Shown piece after piece: positions 1 to 13,978 of a stretch of DNA of 32,277 nucleotides (the stretch's first letter is position 1; each line of letters starts with the position of its first letter). The notes beneath the pieces were generated by a model. It was given only the letters and a program-made list of their open reading frames with translations, ran no database searches and had not been told where the DNA came from. The DNA comes from Deinococcus sp. (GTDB taxonomy: Bacteria; Deinococcota; Deinococci; Deinococcales; Deinococcaceae), in NCBI RefSeq assembly GCF_018260555.1, contig NZ_JAGLBB010000038.1, positions 1 through 32,277 on the forward strand, read 5' to 3'. Made by a program: the position numbers and the translations under genes.

Positions 1-1
1 G

Positions 2-277
2 GATACCGAACTGCGCTACACGGGGCTGCTCGACCGCCTCGCGCCGCGCGGGGACGCCGCGACCGAGATGGGCGTGCACCGCGCCCTGTGGACCCTGGCT
101 GAACGCCATGTGCTGAGCGTCTCGCCGCACGGCCTGATCCGCGCCGAACCGCTGCGCGCGCCACTGGCCCTGCCCAGCAGTGATCGGGACAGCAGTGATC
201 GGGCCAGCAGCGAGCAGGACAGCAGCGAGCAGGACAGCAGCGAGCAGGACAGCAGCGAGCAGGACAGCAGCGGCTGA
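2..277 (+). CDS. C-terminal part of an unidentified protein
   Basis: The reading frame is open from the window edge and stops at 275-277, giving about 91 visible residues; the start lies upstream of the window. The visible part begins DTELRYTGLLDRLAPRG, has GC-rich coding-type codon use, and then passes into a low-complexity tail made of a five-residue repeat (SSDRD, SSDRA, then four SSEQD) encoded by a 15-base tandem repeat. I do not recognise the family. The acidic, Ser/Gln-rich tail is probably disordered and looks like a recent expansion at the 3' end of the gene. No terminator is obvious; a dispersed repeat starts 28 bases after the stop. Confidence 0.6.
   Translation, partial: DTELRYTGLLDRLAPRGDAATEMGVHRALWTLAERHVLSVSPHGLIRAEPLRAPLALPSSDRDSSDRASSEQDSSEQDSSEQDSSEQDSSG
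176..274 (+). repeat. 15-base tandem repeat inside the coding 3' end
   Basis: Six head-to-tail units of 15 bases (176-190, 191-205, 206-220, 221-235, 236-250, 251-265) plus a partial seventh. The last four units are identical (AGCAGCGAGCAGGAC); the first two are diverged (AGCAGTGATCGGGAC and AGCAGTGATCGGGCC). Because the period is a multiple of three, copy-number change keeps the frame and only changes the length of the SSEQD tail. Confidence 0.95.
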
Positions 278-304
278 GCCGGGCCGCTGCTCAGGGGCCG
301 CGTC

Positions 305-457
305 ATACGGACTCCGGTTGAACAGGCCCCACAGACCTTCAACCCGGGTAGACCTGCAGAGCTGCGCGGCAGGGCGAGGGGGAAAGCAGCGGGTTCCGGG
401 CATGGAGCTGGCAAGCCGGCGCAGGGGCAGGCCGTGAACGCAACAGACGGAATCCGT
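305..457 (+). repeat. Dispersed small repeat, family B, about 153 bp
   Basis: Begins ATACGGACTCCGGTTG at 305-320 and ends with GGAATCCGT at 448-456, which is the inverted complement of ACGGACTCC at the start with one mismatch, so the element has short terminal inverted repeats. Its inner part (AGCGGGTTCCGGGCATGG, 388-405) recurs in altered form at 14181-14200 (inverted) and 32110-32129. It fills most of the gap between the partial gene and coxG. No protein is encoded. It resembles the small non-coding repeats (SNRs) described for Deinococcus radiodurans; the family identity was not checked. Confidence 0.75.
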
Positions 458-469
458 CAATCGGGTCAC

Positions 470-934
470 TCAGGCCAGCGTGCTGCTGGACGCACTGACA
501 TGCGCGCTCATGTTCTCGAAGGTCCTGGAGATCAGTTTCTGCGCCTGGGCGTCCAGCAGGCGGCCGCCGACCGTGGCGACCGGGCCGCGCATGGTGGCGT
601 CGCCGGTCCAGTCGAGGGTGGTCGTGCCGTTGCGGTTGTCCACGATGTTCGCCCCGGCGCTCAGGTCCACGACGCTGCCCAGCCCGCCGCCCTGCACCTT
701 GACGTTCACGCGGTTTGCCGTCTCGTCGGGCAGCACCTCGATCTTGAACTTGAATTTGCCGCGCACCATGCCCACGCCCACCTGCACGGTGGCGTCCATG
801 TGCGTCTGATCGTGCACGACGACCTCCTGCACGTCCGGCAGGCAGCGCGCCACGCGCTCCGGGTCCTGCACGAACGCCCACACGGCGGCGGGGGGGGCCT
901 GCACCTGTTCCTGACCTGAGTAACTGAGTTTCAT
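470..934 (-). CDS. coxG: CoxG-like SRPBCC-fold protein (CO dehydrogenase subunit G family)
   Basis: 154 residues starting MKLSYSGQEQ. The pattern matches the CoxG/SRPBCC family: an N-terminal strand, then PPAAVWAFVQDPERVARCLPD, the conserved VGVGMVRGKFKFKIE strand, and a C-terminal helix with GRLLDAQAQKLISRTFENM. CoxG proteins are accessory factors of molybdenum hydroxylases of the CO/xanthine dehydrogenase family and are thought to help recruit the enzyme to the membrane; the general fold also binds lipids. The start is fixed by a strong GGAGG eight bases upstream. A TACACT box at 986-991 could be the -10 element of a short leader. The gene is divergent from a MobA/MocA-like cofactor gene, which fits a role near a molybdo-enzyme, but no hydroxylase subunit lies in the window, so the client enzyme is unknown. 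Confidence 0.85.
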   Translation of the reverse strand: MKLSYSGQEQVQAPPAAVWAFVQDPERVARCLPDVQEVVVHDQTHMDATVQVGVGMVRGKFKFKIEVLPDETANRVNVKVQGGGLGSVVDLSAGANIVDNRNGTTTLDWTGDATMRGPVATVGGRLLDAQAQKLISRTFENMSAHVSASSSTLA

Positions 935-1093
935 GGCGGACCTCCTGCGGCGCGCGGGCCACGGTGAATTGACGGAACGGCTTCTAGTGTAGTGCGGCGG
1001 GGGTTGAAGAAAGATTGGCGGCCCCTGCGTCCCGCCCCCCGCGTCCCGCCCCCCGCGTTCCGGCGCGCCCGGCCCGGTCGGCGGGGGGTGCCG

Positions 1094-1099
1094 TAGCAT
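1094..1099 (+). promoter_or_regulatory. Leaderless-type -10 box for the nucleotidyltransferase
   Basis: TAGCAT lies 6 bases before the ATG at 1106 with no Shine-Dalgarno sequence between, as expected for transcription starting at or next to the start codon. Confidence 0.55.
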
Positions 1100-1105
1100 G
1101 CGGCC

Positions 1106-1762
1106 ATGACCGGACGTTCGCACGCGCCCCAGGGTCCCGTCGCGGGCGTGCTGCTGGCAGCCGGGCTGGGCACCCGCATGGGCGGTCCCAAGCAGCTGGC
1201 TCTGCTGGCCGGGCGGCCCCTGGTACGGCGCGCCGCGCAGGCCCTGGCGGACGCCGGGCACGACACGCTGCTGTGCGCCGTGCCGCCCGGTGAGGTGGGC
1301 GAGGGCGTGCGCGTGGCGCTGCGGGGCCTGCCGTTCGCCTTCGTGGTGAACCCCGATCCGGCACGCGGCCTGGCCAGTTCGTTGCGGGCCGCCGTGGGCG
1401 CCCTGCCCGCCGGAGTGGCCGCCGTGAACTTCGCGCTGGCCGACATGCCCCTCCTGACGGCCGGGGTGCACGCCGCGCTGATCCGCGCCTACCGCGAGAC
1501 CGGCGCGCCCGTCGTGCTCGCCGAGTACGGCGACCCGGACGCGGACCCTGGCGTGGCCCCGGTGCGTGCGCCGCCGCACCTGTTCCGCGCGGACCTGCTG
1601 GCAGCCGTTCAGGGCGCACCGGACGCCGACCACGGCCCCCGGCACCTGATCCGCGAGTACGCCGCGCAGGCCGTCACGCTGAGCTTCCCGGCCCGGCTGC
1701 TGCTGGACGTGGACACCCCGCAGGCACTCGCGCAGGCCGAGGCGTGGCTGCGGGACCCGTAG
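1106..1762 (+). CDS. MobA/MocA-like NTP transferase (molybdenum cofactor nucleotidyltransferase family)
   Basis: 218 residues. The N-terminal nucleotide-binding motif LAAGLGTRMGGPKQL (about residues 17-31) is the signature of MobA/MocA-type transferases that attach CMP or GMP to molybdopterin. A conserved acidic site for Mg2+ is visible as LADMPLL (about 111-117), and the C-terminal part has the DADHGPRHLIREY region that normally contacts the acceptor. The length is normal for MocA-like proteins. The ATG at 1106 is chosen because a TAGCAT box sits 6 bases upstream. The neighbouring coxG suggests it makes molybdopterin cytosine dinucleotide for a hydroxylase. CTP versus GTP preference cannot be read safely from the sequence, so no gene symbol is given. 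Confidence 0.85.
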   Translation: MTGRSHAPQGPVAGVLLAAGLGTRMGGPKQLALLAGRPLVRRAAQALADAGHDTLLCAVPPGEVGEGVRVALRGLPFAFVVNPDPARGLASSLRAAVGALPAGVAAVNFALADMPLLTAGVHAALIRAYRETGAPVVLAEYGDPDADPGVAPVRAPPHLFRADLLAAVQGAPDADHGPRHLIREYAAQAVTLSFPARLLLDVDTPQALAQAEAWLRDP

Positions 1763-1828
1763 GAAGTGCGGTGTGGGAATGGGGCATACCGGCGTGGGGA
1801 GTGCAGGACTGTATTCCTGCATCACCCG

Positions 1829-2638
1829 TTACCGGGGCGGTGCGCCGGGCAGGTCAACCGGGGTGACGGGAATGGGTTCCCCGAAGCGGGTGTACTTGTG
1901 GCCGCGCGCGGGTTCGCCGCGCCCGCAGAACACCGTGATGGCGGGCAGGTCGTGAACGTTCACTTCGGCCACGGCGAGGCGGCCGGTCTCGTACGCCCCC
2001 AGGTCGATGTACAGGTGGCGGCCCATGCGTGACGGCGTGGGAACCGGCGTGTGCCCGTGCACGGAGTACATGACCCCGTCAGGCAGCGGGAACGGTCCCT
2101 CGAAGGGCCGCAGCCACAGCGCCGCCGAGAGCGGGTTGGGGTGCTGCGGGTGGTGCACGGGCGGCGAGGCGTGCGCGACCATCACGCTGGGGTGCGCCGG
2201 GGCCTCGTTGTGAATGTCGCCGTCGGCCGTGACGTACACGACGCGCCGCAGAACATTCAGGTACGCTTCGAGCAGCGGTGGGAATTTCTCTAGGGTCAGG
2301 CCGCCCAGTTCCGTGCGGACGGTCTCGCCGCCGGCGCGCATCCACCACTGGTAGCCTTCCATGGCCTGACGGTAATCCCCGAGATCATGGGTCCCCTCGT
2401 ACTGCCGGTACCATTTCACGCCTTCTTGCATCATGCGTTCGTGGTTGCCCATCAGCAGGGTGGCGCGCCCGGCGGCGTGCAGTTCCATCAGCGTCTCCAC
2501 GACCGGCATGGAGCGCGGGCCACGGTCGATGGCGTCGCCCAGCGACACGTAGTGCGCATCTGGAAAGTGTTCGAGGGCAGCGCGCAGCAGGTCCGGGCGG
2601 CCGTGAAGGTCGGGAATGATCAGCACCTGCCGGCTCAC
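1829..2638 (-). CDS. PPP-family metallophosphoesterase (serine/threonine phosphatase or diadenosine-tetraphosphatase type)
   Basis: 269 residues. The full metal-binding set of the PPP/calcineurin fold is present: DLH (residues 10-12), GDAIDRG (34-40), GNHE (64-67), H156 in MVAHAS, and H194 in SVHGHT. GDxxDRG plus GNHE place it with bacterial PPP phosphatases, which act on phosphoproteins or dinucleoside polyphosphates. There is no signal peptide or membrane segment, so it should be cytoplasmic. The ATG at 2638 overlaps the stop of the upstream DUF3006 gene in an ATGA, so the two are translationally coupled in one operon. The substrate cannot be inferred from the sequence. Confidence 0.9.
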   Translation of the reverse strand: MSRQVLIIPDLHGRPDLLRAALEHFPDAHYVSLGDAIDRGPRSMPVVETLMELHAAGRATLLMGNHERMMQEGVKWYRQYEGTHDLGDYRQAMEGYQWWMRAGGETVRTELGGLTLEKFPPLLEAYLNVLRRVVYVTADGDIHNEAPAHPSVMVAHASPPVHHPQHPNPLSAALWLRPFEGPFPLPDGVMYSVHGHTPVPTPSRMGRHLYIDLGAYETGRLAVAEVNVHDLPAITVFCGRGEPARGHKYTRFGEPIPVTPVDLPGAPPR

Positions 2639-2949
2639 GGGCGGTCCCCACTGCCGGGCCGGTGGTTGGTGGGCCCACCACTGTCAGGCCCGCCAGTGTC
2701 AGGATCGTCGCTGAAGTCCAGCAGTGTCTGCTTGCTGCGTTCGCGCAGCAGGGCCGCGCCGTTCGGATCGGGCGTGAAGGTCACCTGCGCGCCGCTGACA
2801 CTCACGCGGTACGCCGCGCCGTCGGCGGCGCCGGACAGCCACTCGGCCGGTAGTTGAAAGGTGCGGCCCCGCAGGTCCTCCACGTCCGCCAGTCCGGCGT
2901 CCTCGTCCAGTACGTCTATGACCAGCAGATTGTCGGGCTCGGCGTGCAT
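2635..2949 (-). CDS. DUF3006-like small protein
   Basis: 104 residues. The N-terminal 70 have the DUF3006 pattern: an acidic strand with A/G-rich turn (VIDVLDEDAGLADVED), then a LPAEWLSGAADGAAYRV segment and a short helix ALLRERSKQTLLDF. The remaining tail is rich in D, G and P (DDPDTGGPDSGGP) and probably flexible. The function of DUF3006 is not known. It is the first gene of a two-gene operon with the phosphatase, sharing 4 bases. The start ATG at 2949 has TAGACT 6 bases upstream and no Shine-Dalgarno sequence, so this mRNA is likely leaderless. Confidence 0.75.
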   Translation of the reverse strand: MHAEPDNLLVIDVLDEDAGLADVEDLRGRTFQLPAEWLSGAADGAAYRVSVSGAQVTFTPDPNGAALLRERSKQTLLDFSDDPDTGGPDSGGPTNHRPGSGDRP

Positions 2950-2955
2950 CCCGGC

Positions 2956-2961
2956 AGTCTA
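2956..2961 (-). promoter_or_regulatory. Leaderless-type -10 box for the DUF3006-phosphatase operon
   Basis: On the minus strand TAGACT is followed by 6 bases and then the ATG at 2949. This is the same spacing as at several other genes in the window. Confidence 0.55.
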
Positions 2962-3045
2962 GCGCGCCGCTGTGAGAGCTGCGGGGCGGGGGAGTGGGCG
3001 GCGGGCTGCATCTTCCGGGGGACGTTCCGGGCCGTCAGTGGGCGC

Positions 3046-3051
3046 TAGGCT
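3046..3051 (+). promoter_or_regulatory. Leaderless-type -10 box for the exported metallophosphoesterase
   Basis: TAGGCT is followed by 7 bases and the ATG at 3059. This supports 3059 rather than the more upstream in-frame start at 2972. Confidence 0.55.
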
Positions 3052-3058
3052 GGTGCGG

Positions 3059-3931
3059 ATGACCGTGACCCGACGTCTGTTCCTGCGCACCCTGGCCGGG
3101 GGGGGCGCGGCGGCGCTGGCAGCGGGCGGTGCGGGGGCGGCGCAGGCGTACCGCTTCAGCGTGACCCGCCACGCCCGTACCCTGCCGGGCCTGCGCGCCC
3201 CGCTGCGCGCCGCGTTCCTGACGGACCTGCACTACGGGCTGTTCATCGGGGCCGGGAGCGTGGCGGCCTGGGTGGACGCCACGAACGACCTGCGGCCAGA
3301 CCTGGTGCTGCTGGGCGGCGATCAGCTGGACGCCCGCATGAACGACCTGCCGGGGCCGCTGCTGCGCGAACTGGGGCGCCTGCGTGCTCCGCTGGGCGTG
3401 CTGGGCGTGTGGGGCAACCACGATTACGGCAGTTTCGGACGGTACGGCGGGCGGCAGTACGGCGCGCCCCGCGCGGACTGGGCTGCCAAGCGCGCGGAAC
3501 TGACGGCGGCGTTCGCGGCGGCGGGTGTGACGATCCTGCGCGACGAGGGCCGCGCGGTGCGGGGCGACCTGTGGGTGGGGGGCACGGACGACCTGTGGTT
3601 CGGGAAGCCGGACGTGACGGCGGCCCTGGCGGGCGCCGGAGACCGCGCGACGCTGCTGGTGACGCACAACCCGGACCTGCTGCCCGCGTTGCCGCGCCCG
3701 GCGGCACTGGTGCTGTGCGGCCACACGCACGGCGGGCAGGTGAGGGTGCCGCTGCTGGGGGCGCCGGTGGTGCCCAGCGCGTTCGGGCAGCGGTACGCGA
3801 TGGGCTGGGTGCAGGGCGAGCACGCCACGCCCGCGTACGTCAGCCGGGGCCTGGGCCTGAGCGGCCTGCCGGTCCGGAACCTGTGCGAACCGGAAATCAC
3901 GTTCCTTCAGCTGAGCCCGGCCCTGAACTGA
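3059..3931 (+). CDS. Tat-exported calcineurin-like metallophosphoesterase
   Basis: 290 residues. The N-terminus TRRLFLRTLAGGGAAALAAG is a twin-arginine signal (RRLFLR, residues 5-10) followed by an Ala/Gly-rich hydrophobic stretch, so the folded enzyme is probably exported or anchored outside the membrane. The catalytic motifs of the family are all present: DLH (56-58), GGDQLD (86-91), GNHD (119-122) and CGHTHGGQV (220-228). The arrangement resembles the YaeI/YkuE type of metallophosphoesterase, some of which act on lipid or envelope phosphates; the substrate here is unknown. The upstream in-frame extension from 2972 has no coding character, and the TAGGCT box supports this start. A hairpin with a T-rich tail follows about 100 bases after the stop. 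Confidence 0.9.
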   Translation: MTVTRRLFLRTLAGGGAAALAAGGAGAAQAYRFSVTRHARTLPGLRAPLRAAFLTDLHYGLFIGAGSVAAWVDATNDLRPDLVLLGGDQLDARMNDLPGPLLRELGRLRAPLGVLGVWGNHDYGSFGRYGGRQYGAPRADWAAKRAELTAAFAAAGVTILRDEGRAVRGDLWVGGTDDLWFGKPDVTAALAGAGDRATLLVTHNPDLLPALPRPAALVLCGHTHGGQVRVPLLGAPVVPSAFGQRYAMGWVQGEHATPAYVSRGLGLSGLPVRNLCEPEITFLQLSPALN

Positions 3932-4036
3932 ATCTGACACTGGGCTGGAGGGGGACGCCGGGTGGTGGGTCTCCGGCCGGGTGATGCGGAGGGGGTGCGC
4001 GGCGCCGAGGCTGTGCGCATCAAAGCGTGCGCGCGT

Positions 4037-4065
4037 CGCCTGGGGCGCTCCAGGCGGCCTTTATT
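4037..4065 (+). terminator. Probable intrinsic terminator
   Basis: CGCCTGG (4037-4043) pairs perfectly with CCAGGCG (4050-4056) across a 6-base loop and is followed by GCCTTTATT. It lies between the phosphoesterase and gltB on the same strand, so it would separate the two transcripts. Confidence 0.5.
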
Positions 4066-4173
4066 GCGCAGAAACGCCAGATGGATTCATTTTATTGCCG
4101 CGTCGGGGCCTGGATGGGCGGGCTGCCGGAGAAATAGTGCGCGGAAGATTGGACCCGTTATAAACAACGGCCC

Positions 4174-4187
4174 TGCATAGACATGCA
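4174..4187 (+). promoter_or_regulatory. Inverted repeat, possible operator of gltB
   Basis: TGCAT-AGAC-ATGCA is a perfect 5-bp inverted repeat 75 bases upstream of the gltB start in the AT-richer promoter region. No regulator is assigned. Confidence 0.3.
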
Positions 4188-4261
4188 TCTCTCTGTATGG
4201 TGGATTCTAGCAGCCTGCACCCTGCGGGCGAGCGAGTCACGTGCGAGATGGGAGCGTCAAC

Positions 4262-9121
<4,860 letters not shown>

Positions 9122-9123
9122 CA

Positions 9124-9160
9124 CTCCGCTCCGTTCAGTGTCGTGCTGAACGGAGCGGAG
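9124..9160 (+). terminator. Strong hairpin directly after gltB
   Basis: CTCCGCTCCGTTCAG (9124-9138) is perfectly complementary to CTGAACGGAGCGGAG (9146-9160), giving a 15-bp stem with loop TGTCGTG, starting 3 bases after the gltB stop. There is no T-run after it. It may be a terminator lacking a U tract, an RNA-stability element that sets the gltB:gltD ratio, or both. Confidence 0.65.
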
Positions 9161-9190
9161 CGGATGCGAGTACGAGTCTGGACGGGACTC

Positions 9191-9223
9191 AGGAGATGAA
9201 ACAGCATGGCAGCGCCCTACTGA
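9191..9223 (+). other. Possible mini-ORF upstream of gltD
   Basis: AGGAG at 9191-9195 is followed, after 10 bases, by ATG at 9206 and a five-codon frame (MAAPY) stopping at 9221-9223. A second ATG at 9196 is in frame with gltD without a stop but lacks a properly spaced Shine-Dalgarno sequence. This could be a chance match or a translated leader. Confidence 0.2.
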
Positions 9224-9309
9224 CATGGTGTGGAATCGGACGAGTTCTGTTAAAGCCCCCTTCCGCGCGCCGCCCACGCGGGCCGGGCGCGTCCCCCACC
9301 GGAGCACGC

Positions 9310-10773
<1,464 letters not shown>

Positions 10774-10794
10774 GTACCTTGAAGCTAACATTGC

Positions 10795-10821
10795 GAGGTT
10801 CCGGGAAAGCACCGGAACCTC
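10795..10821 (+). terminator. Hairpin downstream of gltD
   Basis: GAGGTTCCGG (10795-10804) pairs perfectly with CCGGAACCTC (10812-10821) over a 7-base loop, 21 bases after the gltD stop. No strong T-run follows. Confidence 0.5.
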
Positions 10822-10867
10822 TCCATTCCCGCTCCCACGTACTTTCTTCTGTTACGCGCTCCGCGCG

Positions 10868-10898
10868 GTTTATCTACAAGATAAACGCAGTGTACTTA
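10868..10898 (+). repeat. Palindrome joined to a 17-base sequence repeated at the window end
   Basis: GTTTATCT-ACA-AGATAAAC (10868-10886) is a perfect 8-bp inverted repeat. Its right half runs into TAAACGCAGTGTACTTA (10882-10898), which occurs exactly, on the other strand, at 32186-32202. The stretch just before it (CTTCTGTTACGCGC) resembles the inner part of repeat family A. The following 10956-11057 region ends in TTAACCGGAGCCCG, similar to the family ends, so this gltD-glyA gap is probably built from decayed repeats. Confidence 0.6.
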
Positions 10899-10917
10899 AC
10901 CCACGCCGAACCGCTGA

Positions 10918-10962
10918 AGGCCGGGCCGCCCAAGAGGGGAGAGGCCCGGCCTGTTTCCTTTG
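10918..10962 (+). terminator. Probable intrinsic terminator between convergent gltD and glyA
   Basis: AGGCCGGGCC (10918-10927) pairs perfectly with GGCCCGGCCT (10943-10952) around a 15-base loop and is followed by GTTTCCTTTG. Only the plus-strand direction has the T-rich tail, so it suits gltD. Confidence 0.6.
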
Positions 10963-11060
10963 CTACGGCCTCCGCTCTACTCCGACCCGCTCTGCGGCGC
11001 CACTCTAGGGGTCGGTTCGGATTGCGGCGGCTTTGTACGCCGTTTAACCGGAGCCCGCGT

Positions 11061-12287
<1,227 letters not shown>

Positions 12288-12293
12288 GACCCC

Positions 12294-12299
12294 ACGGTA
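12294..12299 (-). promoter_or_regulatory. Leaderless-type -10 box for glyA
   Basis: On the minus strand TACCGT is followed by 6 bases and the glyA ATG. Any -35 element or operator would fall next to the tandem repeats that start at 12334. Confidence 0.55.
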
Positions 12300-12333
12300 A
12301 CACCGCCGCCCCGGGTCGGTGTCCCCCGCGTCT

Positions 12334-12428
12334 GTGCAGGTCAGACGACGCAGCGCAGGTCAGACAACGCGGCGCAGGTCAGACAACTTGGTGCAGGTTA
12401 AACAACGCGATGCAGGTCAGACGGACGC
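12334..12428 (+). repeat. Five 19-base tandem repeats upstream of glyA
   Basis: Five contiguous units of exactly 19 bases start at 12334, 12353, 12372, 12391 and 12410. The core is GCAGGTCAGAC followed by a variable 4-6 bases (unit 2: GCGCAGGTCAGACAACGCG). Units differ at a few positions only. The array begins 35 bases upstream of the glyA -10 box and ends before the antiporter gene. It could be an iterated protein-binding site or a non-functional minisatellite. Confidence 0.9.
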
Positions 12429-12495
12429 TGGTTGAAGGATGTACGAAAACCTTGCAGTCCGAGCGGGCGCCCGTGCCTGGAGCTGTCTACCCGGT

Positions 12496-12520
12496 GCCGG
12501 GGCGGCTACAGCGCCCCGGC
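12496..12520 (-). terminator. Hairpin spanning the antiporter stop codon
   Basis: GCCGGGGCG (12496-12504) pairs perfectly with CGCCCCGGC (12512-12520); the antiporter stop codon lies in the 7-base loop. There is no U tract, so its role as a terminator is uncertain. Confidence 0.35.
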
Positions 12521-13978
12521 CGGGCGGTGCAGTTTGCTTTCCACCTCACGCAGTTCGGTCTCGCCCGCCAGGACCAGTACGCTGTCCCCGCCGGTCAGTT
12601 GGGTGGCCCCCTTGGGAATCAGGAACTCCCCGCCCCGGTGAATCAGGATGACCAGCGCCTCGGGCGGGAGTTTCAGGTCCATAATGCGCTGCCCGTCGGC
12701 GGCGCTGCCCGCCCGGACCTCGACCTCGACCATCTCGTTCTTGTTGTGCCCGGTCGGCGTGTACGTGATCGGGTACTGCGTGACTTCCGGTACCGCCTCA
12801 CGCACGCGCAGCAAGCGCGCCATCAGCGTCAGGGTCGTGCCTTGCAGCAGCACGCTGGTCAGCACGATGAAGAACACGATGTTGAACAGTGTGCCCGCCC
12901 GCTCAGTGCCTGCCAGGAGCGGGAAGGTCGCCAGCACGATCGGCACGGCGCCGCGCAGCCCCACCCACGCCACCATGCTCTTCTCGTTGAGCGGCATTCT
13001 CGCGCGCGCCAGACTGACGTACACGCTCAGGGGCCGCGCCAGGAACACCAGTACCAGCGCGCACGCCAGCGCCAGTCCCGCCGTGGGCAGCAGTTCGCGC
13101 GGGTTGACCAGCAGGCCCAGCGTGAGGAACATCGCCACCTGCATGAGCCACGACAGCCCGTCATGGAACGACAGCAGGCTGCGCTTGTGAATGAAATCCG
13201 AGTTCCCCAGAATCACGCCCGCGATGTAGATCGCCAGGAACCCGCTGCCACCCGCGACCGCCGTGCCCGCAAAGATCGTCAGGGCCAGCGCCAGACTCAG
13301 GACCGAGTACAGACCCTCGAACTGCAACTGCAGGCGGTTCAGGATCCACAGGGCCGCGCGGCCCAGCAGCACCCCGAACACCGCCCCCATCAGCATCTGC
13401 TTGAAGAACAGCGGCACGATCCTCAGCACGCTCATGCCCGGATTGGCCATGAGTTCCAGGATTCCCACCATGAGAAACACCGCCATCGGGTCGTTTCCGC
13501 CCGACTCGAACTCCAGCAGCGGGGCCAGGTCCCCCTTCAACCCCAGTTGCCGTTCCTTGAGGACGCTGAACACCGCGCTGGCGTCCGTGCTGCTGACAAT
13601 CGCGCCCAGCAGCCACGCCGAGAGCCACGGGAACCCGAACGCGAAATGCACGAACGCCGCCATCACGCCCGCCGTGATCAGCACACCCACCGTCGCCAGG
13701 CTCAGGCCGCGGCGCACCACGGGCCGTGTCTGCGCCCACCCGGTGCCCAGGCCACCCTGAAACAGAATGAAGCACAGCGCCAGCGTGCCCAGCGCCTGCG
13801 CGGAGCGGTAATCATGGAACTGAATGCCCAGTCCGTCCGACCCGGCCAGCATGCCCACTCCCAGAAACAGCAGCAGGCCCGGAATGCCCAGACGCCCCCC
13901 CAACCGGCTGACCAGCAGACTCACCAGCAGCAGCACACCCGCCGCCAGCAGGAAGACTTCCGTCTGCACCTCACCCAT
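12506..13978 (-). CDS. CPA1-family K+(Na+)/H+ antiporter with C-terminal RCK_C domain (NhaP2/CvrA type)
   Basis: 490 residues. About a dozen hydrophobic helices cover residues 5-390. Family signatures include GIPGLLLFLGVGMLAGSDG near the start, the ion-binding region SSTDASAVFSVL, FESGGNDPMAVFL, and GLRGAVPIVLATFPLLAG. After a linker (YTPTGHNKNEMVEVEV) there is a soluble domain (about 405-485) with the TrkA-C/RCK_C pattern (LPPEALVILIHRGGEFLIPKG), which in relatives regulates cation/proton exchange. It should sit in the cytoplasmic membrane and export K+ or Na+ for protons. The start at 13978 is preferred over a GTG at 14008; neither has a strong Shine-Dalgarno sequence or a leaderless box. 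glyA follows downstream on the same strand, apparently with its own promoter. Confidence 0.88.
   Translation of the reverse strand: MGEVQTEVFLLAAGVLLLVSLLVSRLGGRLGIPGLLLFLGVGMLAGSDGLGIQFHDYRSAQALGTLALCFILFQGGLGTGWAQTRPVVRRGLSLATVGVLITAGVMAAFVHFAFGFPWLSAWLLGAIVSSTDASAVFSVLKERQLGLKGDLAPLLEFESGGNDPMAVFLMVGILELMANPGMSVLRIVPLFFKQMLMGAVFGVLLGRAALWILNRLQLQFEGLYSVLSLALALTIFAGTAVAGGSGFLAIYIAGVILGNSDFIHKRSLLSFHDGLSWLMQVAMFLTLGLLVNPRELLPTAGLALACALVLVFLARPLSVYVSLARARMPLNEKSMVAWVGLRGAVPIVLATFPLLAGTERAGTLFNIVFFIVLTSVLLQGTTLTLMARLLRVREAVPEVTQYPITYTPTGHNKNEMVEVEVRAGSAADGQRIMDLKLPPEALVILIHRGGEFLIPKGATQLTGGDSVLVLAGETELREVESKLHRPAGAL

Larger units (their letters stand above)
3932..4261 (+). other. Intergenic region between the phosphoesterase and gltB
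   Basis: 330 bases with no convincing gene. It holds a terminator-like hairpin at 4037-4056, then a stretch distinctly richer in A and T (about 4057-4210) that must contain the gltB promoter, and an inverted repeat at 4174-4187. No single -35/-10 pair stands out; TATAAA at 4159-4164 and TATGGT at 4196-4201 are possible -10 elements without good -35 partners. Confidence 0.6.

Noticed and set aside
3932..4261. Radiation/desiccation response motif (RDRM) in promoters
   Set aside because: No sequence close to the TTATGTCATTGACATAA-type palindrome was found here or in the other intergenic gaps.
4241..4261. GTG at 4241 as the gltB start
   Set aside because: The ATG at 4262 has a well-placed GGGAG; the extra seven residues are not conserved-looking.
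12334..12428. CRISPR array upstream of glyA
   Set aside because: The repeats are contiguous 19-base units without spacers, so this is a simple tandem repeat.
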